DNA of 64,000 nt from Amycolatopsis sp. WQ 127309 (GTDB taxonomy: Bacteria; Actinomycetota; Actinomycetes; Mycobacteriales; Pseudonocardiaceae). The DNA is taken from contig NZ_CP095481.1 of the NCBI RefSeq assembly GCF_023023025.1, positions 1,550,001-1,614,000 of the forward strand, given 5' to 3'. Shown here piece after piece: positions 63,468 to 64,000 of the stretch. The notes beneath the pieces were generated by a model, which was not told the DNA's origin, searched no databases, and worked only from the letters and a program-made list of their open reading frames with translations. The position numbers and the translations under genes were made by a program. Position 1 is the stretch's first letter; every line of letters begins with the position of its first letter.

Positions 63468-64000
63468 ATGCGGAACAGACGTAGTTTTCTCGCGCTCGCG
63501 GGGGTCGGAGCGCTCGTCGCGGCGTGCGGGTCCAACACCGGGCGGCAGGGCGACCCGCCCGCGTCGACGGCGTACTCGGCGGGACCGCCGCCGTCCGACG
63601 CCCCGAAGGTCGGCCTGCAGCAGTGGTACCACGCGTACGGCGAGGACGGCGTCCAGGAAGCCGTCAAGCGGTACGCCGCGAGCTACCCCGGCGCCGCCGT
63701 CACGGTGCAGTGGAACCCCGGCGACTACGACTCGAAGATCGTCACCGCACTGCAGAACAGCAAGGTGCCGGACGTCTTCGAGGCGCAGGTGAAGATCGAC
63801 TGGGTGCGGCAGAACCAGGTCGTCGCGCTCGACGACGTCATCGGGCCGGTGAAGGGCGACTTCAGCCCGGCCGTGCTGGCCGCGCAGACCGTCGAGGGCA
63901 AGGTCTACGGCATCCCGCAGGCCACCGACACGCAGGTGCTCTTCTACCGCAAGAGCCTCCTGCAGGCCGCCGGCGTGCAGCCGCCGCAGACCGTCGACGA
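63468..64000 (+). CDS. Tat-type ABC sugar-binding lipoprotein, 3' end cut by window edge
   Basis: The frame is open from ATG 63468 to the window end (177 residues). The N-terminus RNRRSFLALAGVGALVAAC combines a twin-arginine motif and a lipobox with Cys near residue 20. A family 1 binding pattern follows: VQWNPGDYDSKIVTALQNSKVPDVFEAQ and TVEGKVYGIPQATDTQVLFYRKSLL. It should bind sugar outside and give it to membrane permeases that lie past the window. Confidence 0.88.
   Translation, partial: MRNRRSFLALAGVGALVAACGSNTGRQGDPPASTAYSAGPPPSDAPKVGLQQWYHAYGEDGVQEAVKRYAASYPGAAVTVQWNPGDYDSKIVTALQNSKVPDVFEAQVKIDWVRQNQVVALDDVIGPVKGDFSPAVLAAQTVEGKVYGIPQATDTQVLFYRKSLLQAAGVQPPQTVD

Overview
The window looks like chromosomal DNA of a high-GC filamentous actinomycete, most likely Pseudonocardiaceae and probably Amycolatopsis. 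The evidence is a coding third position that is almost always G or C, GTG and TTG starts, chains of 4-bp ATGA/GTGA gene overlaps, an actinobacterial IHF, mycobacterial-type F420-linked and FadD/FadE families, and REP-like palindromes with the outer core CCGTGAAtGCC. I see no tRNA, rRNA, phage, IS element or CRISPR array. The genus is inference.

Layout. 1-1462: a membrane Ser/Thr kinase cut by the left edge. 1599-8872: a pteridine-type cluster. It holds a GTP cyclohydrolase II whose catalytic Tyr is Met, a creatininase-family hydrolase, a degenerate 6-pyruvoyl-tetrahydropterin synthase homologue, a glycosyltransferase, a methyltransferase, an LPG-synthase/UPF0104 membrane protein, a BchC-like dehydrogenase and a CDP-alcohol phosphatidyltransferase. 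This is the best candidate here for an undescribed pathway. 8956-18016: ordinary single genes (LigD-type polymerase, GT-C-like membrane protein, BBE-type flavoenzyme with LysR, acyltransferase 3, DDN-like enzyme with MarR, short P450, GNAT). 18293-23089: PaaX regulator, RidA, a salicylyl/2-aminobenzoyl-CoA monooxygenase-reductase fusion and an acyl-CoA dehydrogenase (aromatic-CoA catabolism).

23907-40350: a carbohydrate block. A complete Opp-type ABC importer with a GH1 beta-glucosidase runs leftward under one ROK regulator. A second ROK gene diverges from it. A 21-bp minisatellite follows, and then a rightward run of four secreted CBM13-bearing hydrolases (GH16, GH75, GH30, GH18), the last three translationally coupled. 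Together these could open the fungal cell wall (beta-1,3-glucan, chitosan, beta-1,6-glucan, chitin), import the oligomers and finish hydrolysis inside. The promoter of the GH16 gene carries a DasR-like site.

40630-45750: a 5-oxoproline operon (FCD-type GntR regulator, MFS transporter, DUF1445 protein, PxpA-PxpB-PxpC). 45703-53751: small genes and regulators, including AlkB-like, zinc dehydrogenase, LLM flavoenzyme, DtxR/MntR and an amidohydrolase. 53799-56706: an enoyl-CoA hydratase, acyl-CoA ligase and TetR operon, which may be the displaced second half of the aromatic-CoA pathway. 57153-64000: acyl-CoA dehydrogenase, Sfp-type phosphopantetheinyl transferase, a DUF6247/RelE-like pair, isochorismate synthase, an IHF-like protein, a FadD-type ligase and a truncated Tat-type sugar-binding lipoprotein.
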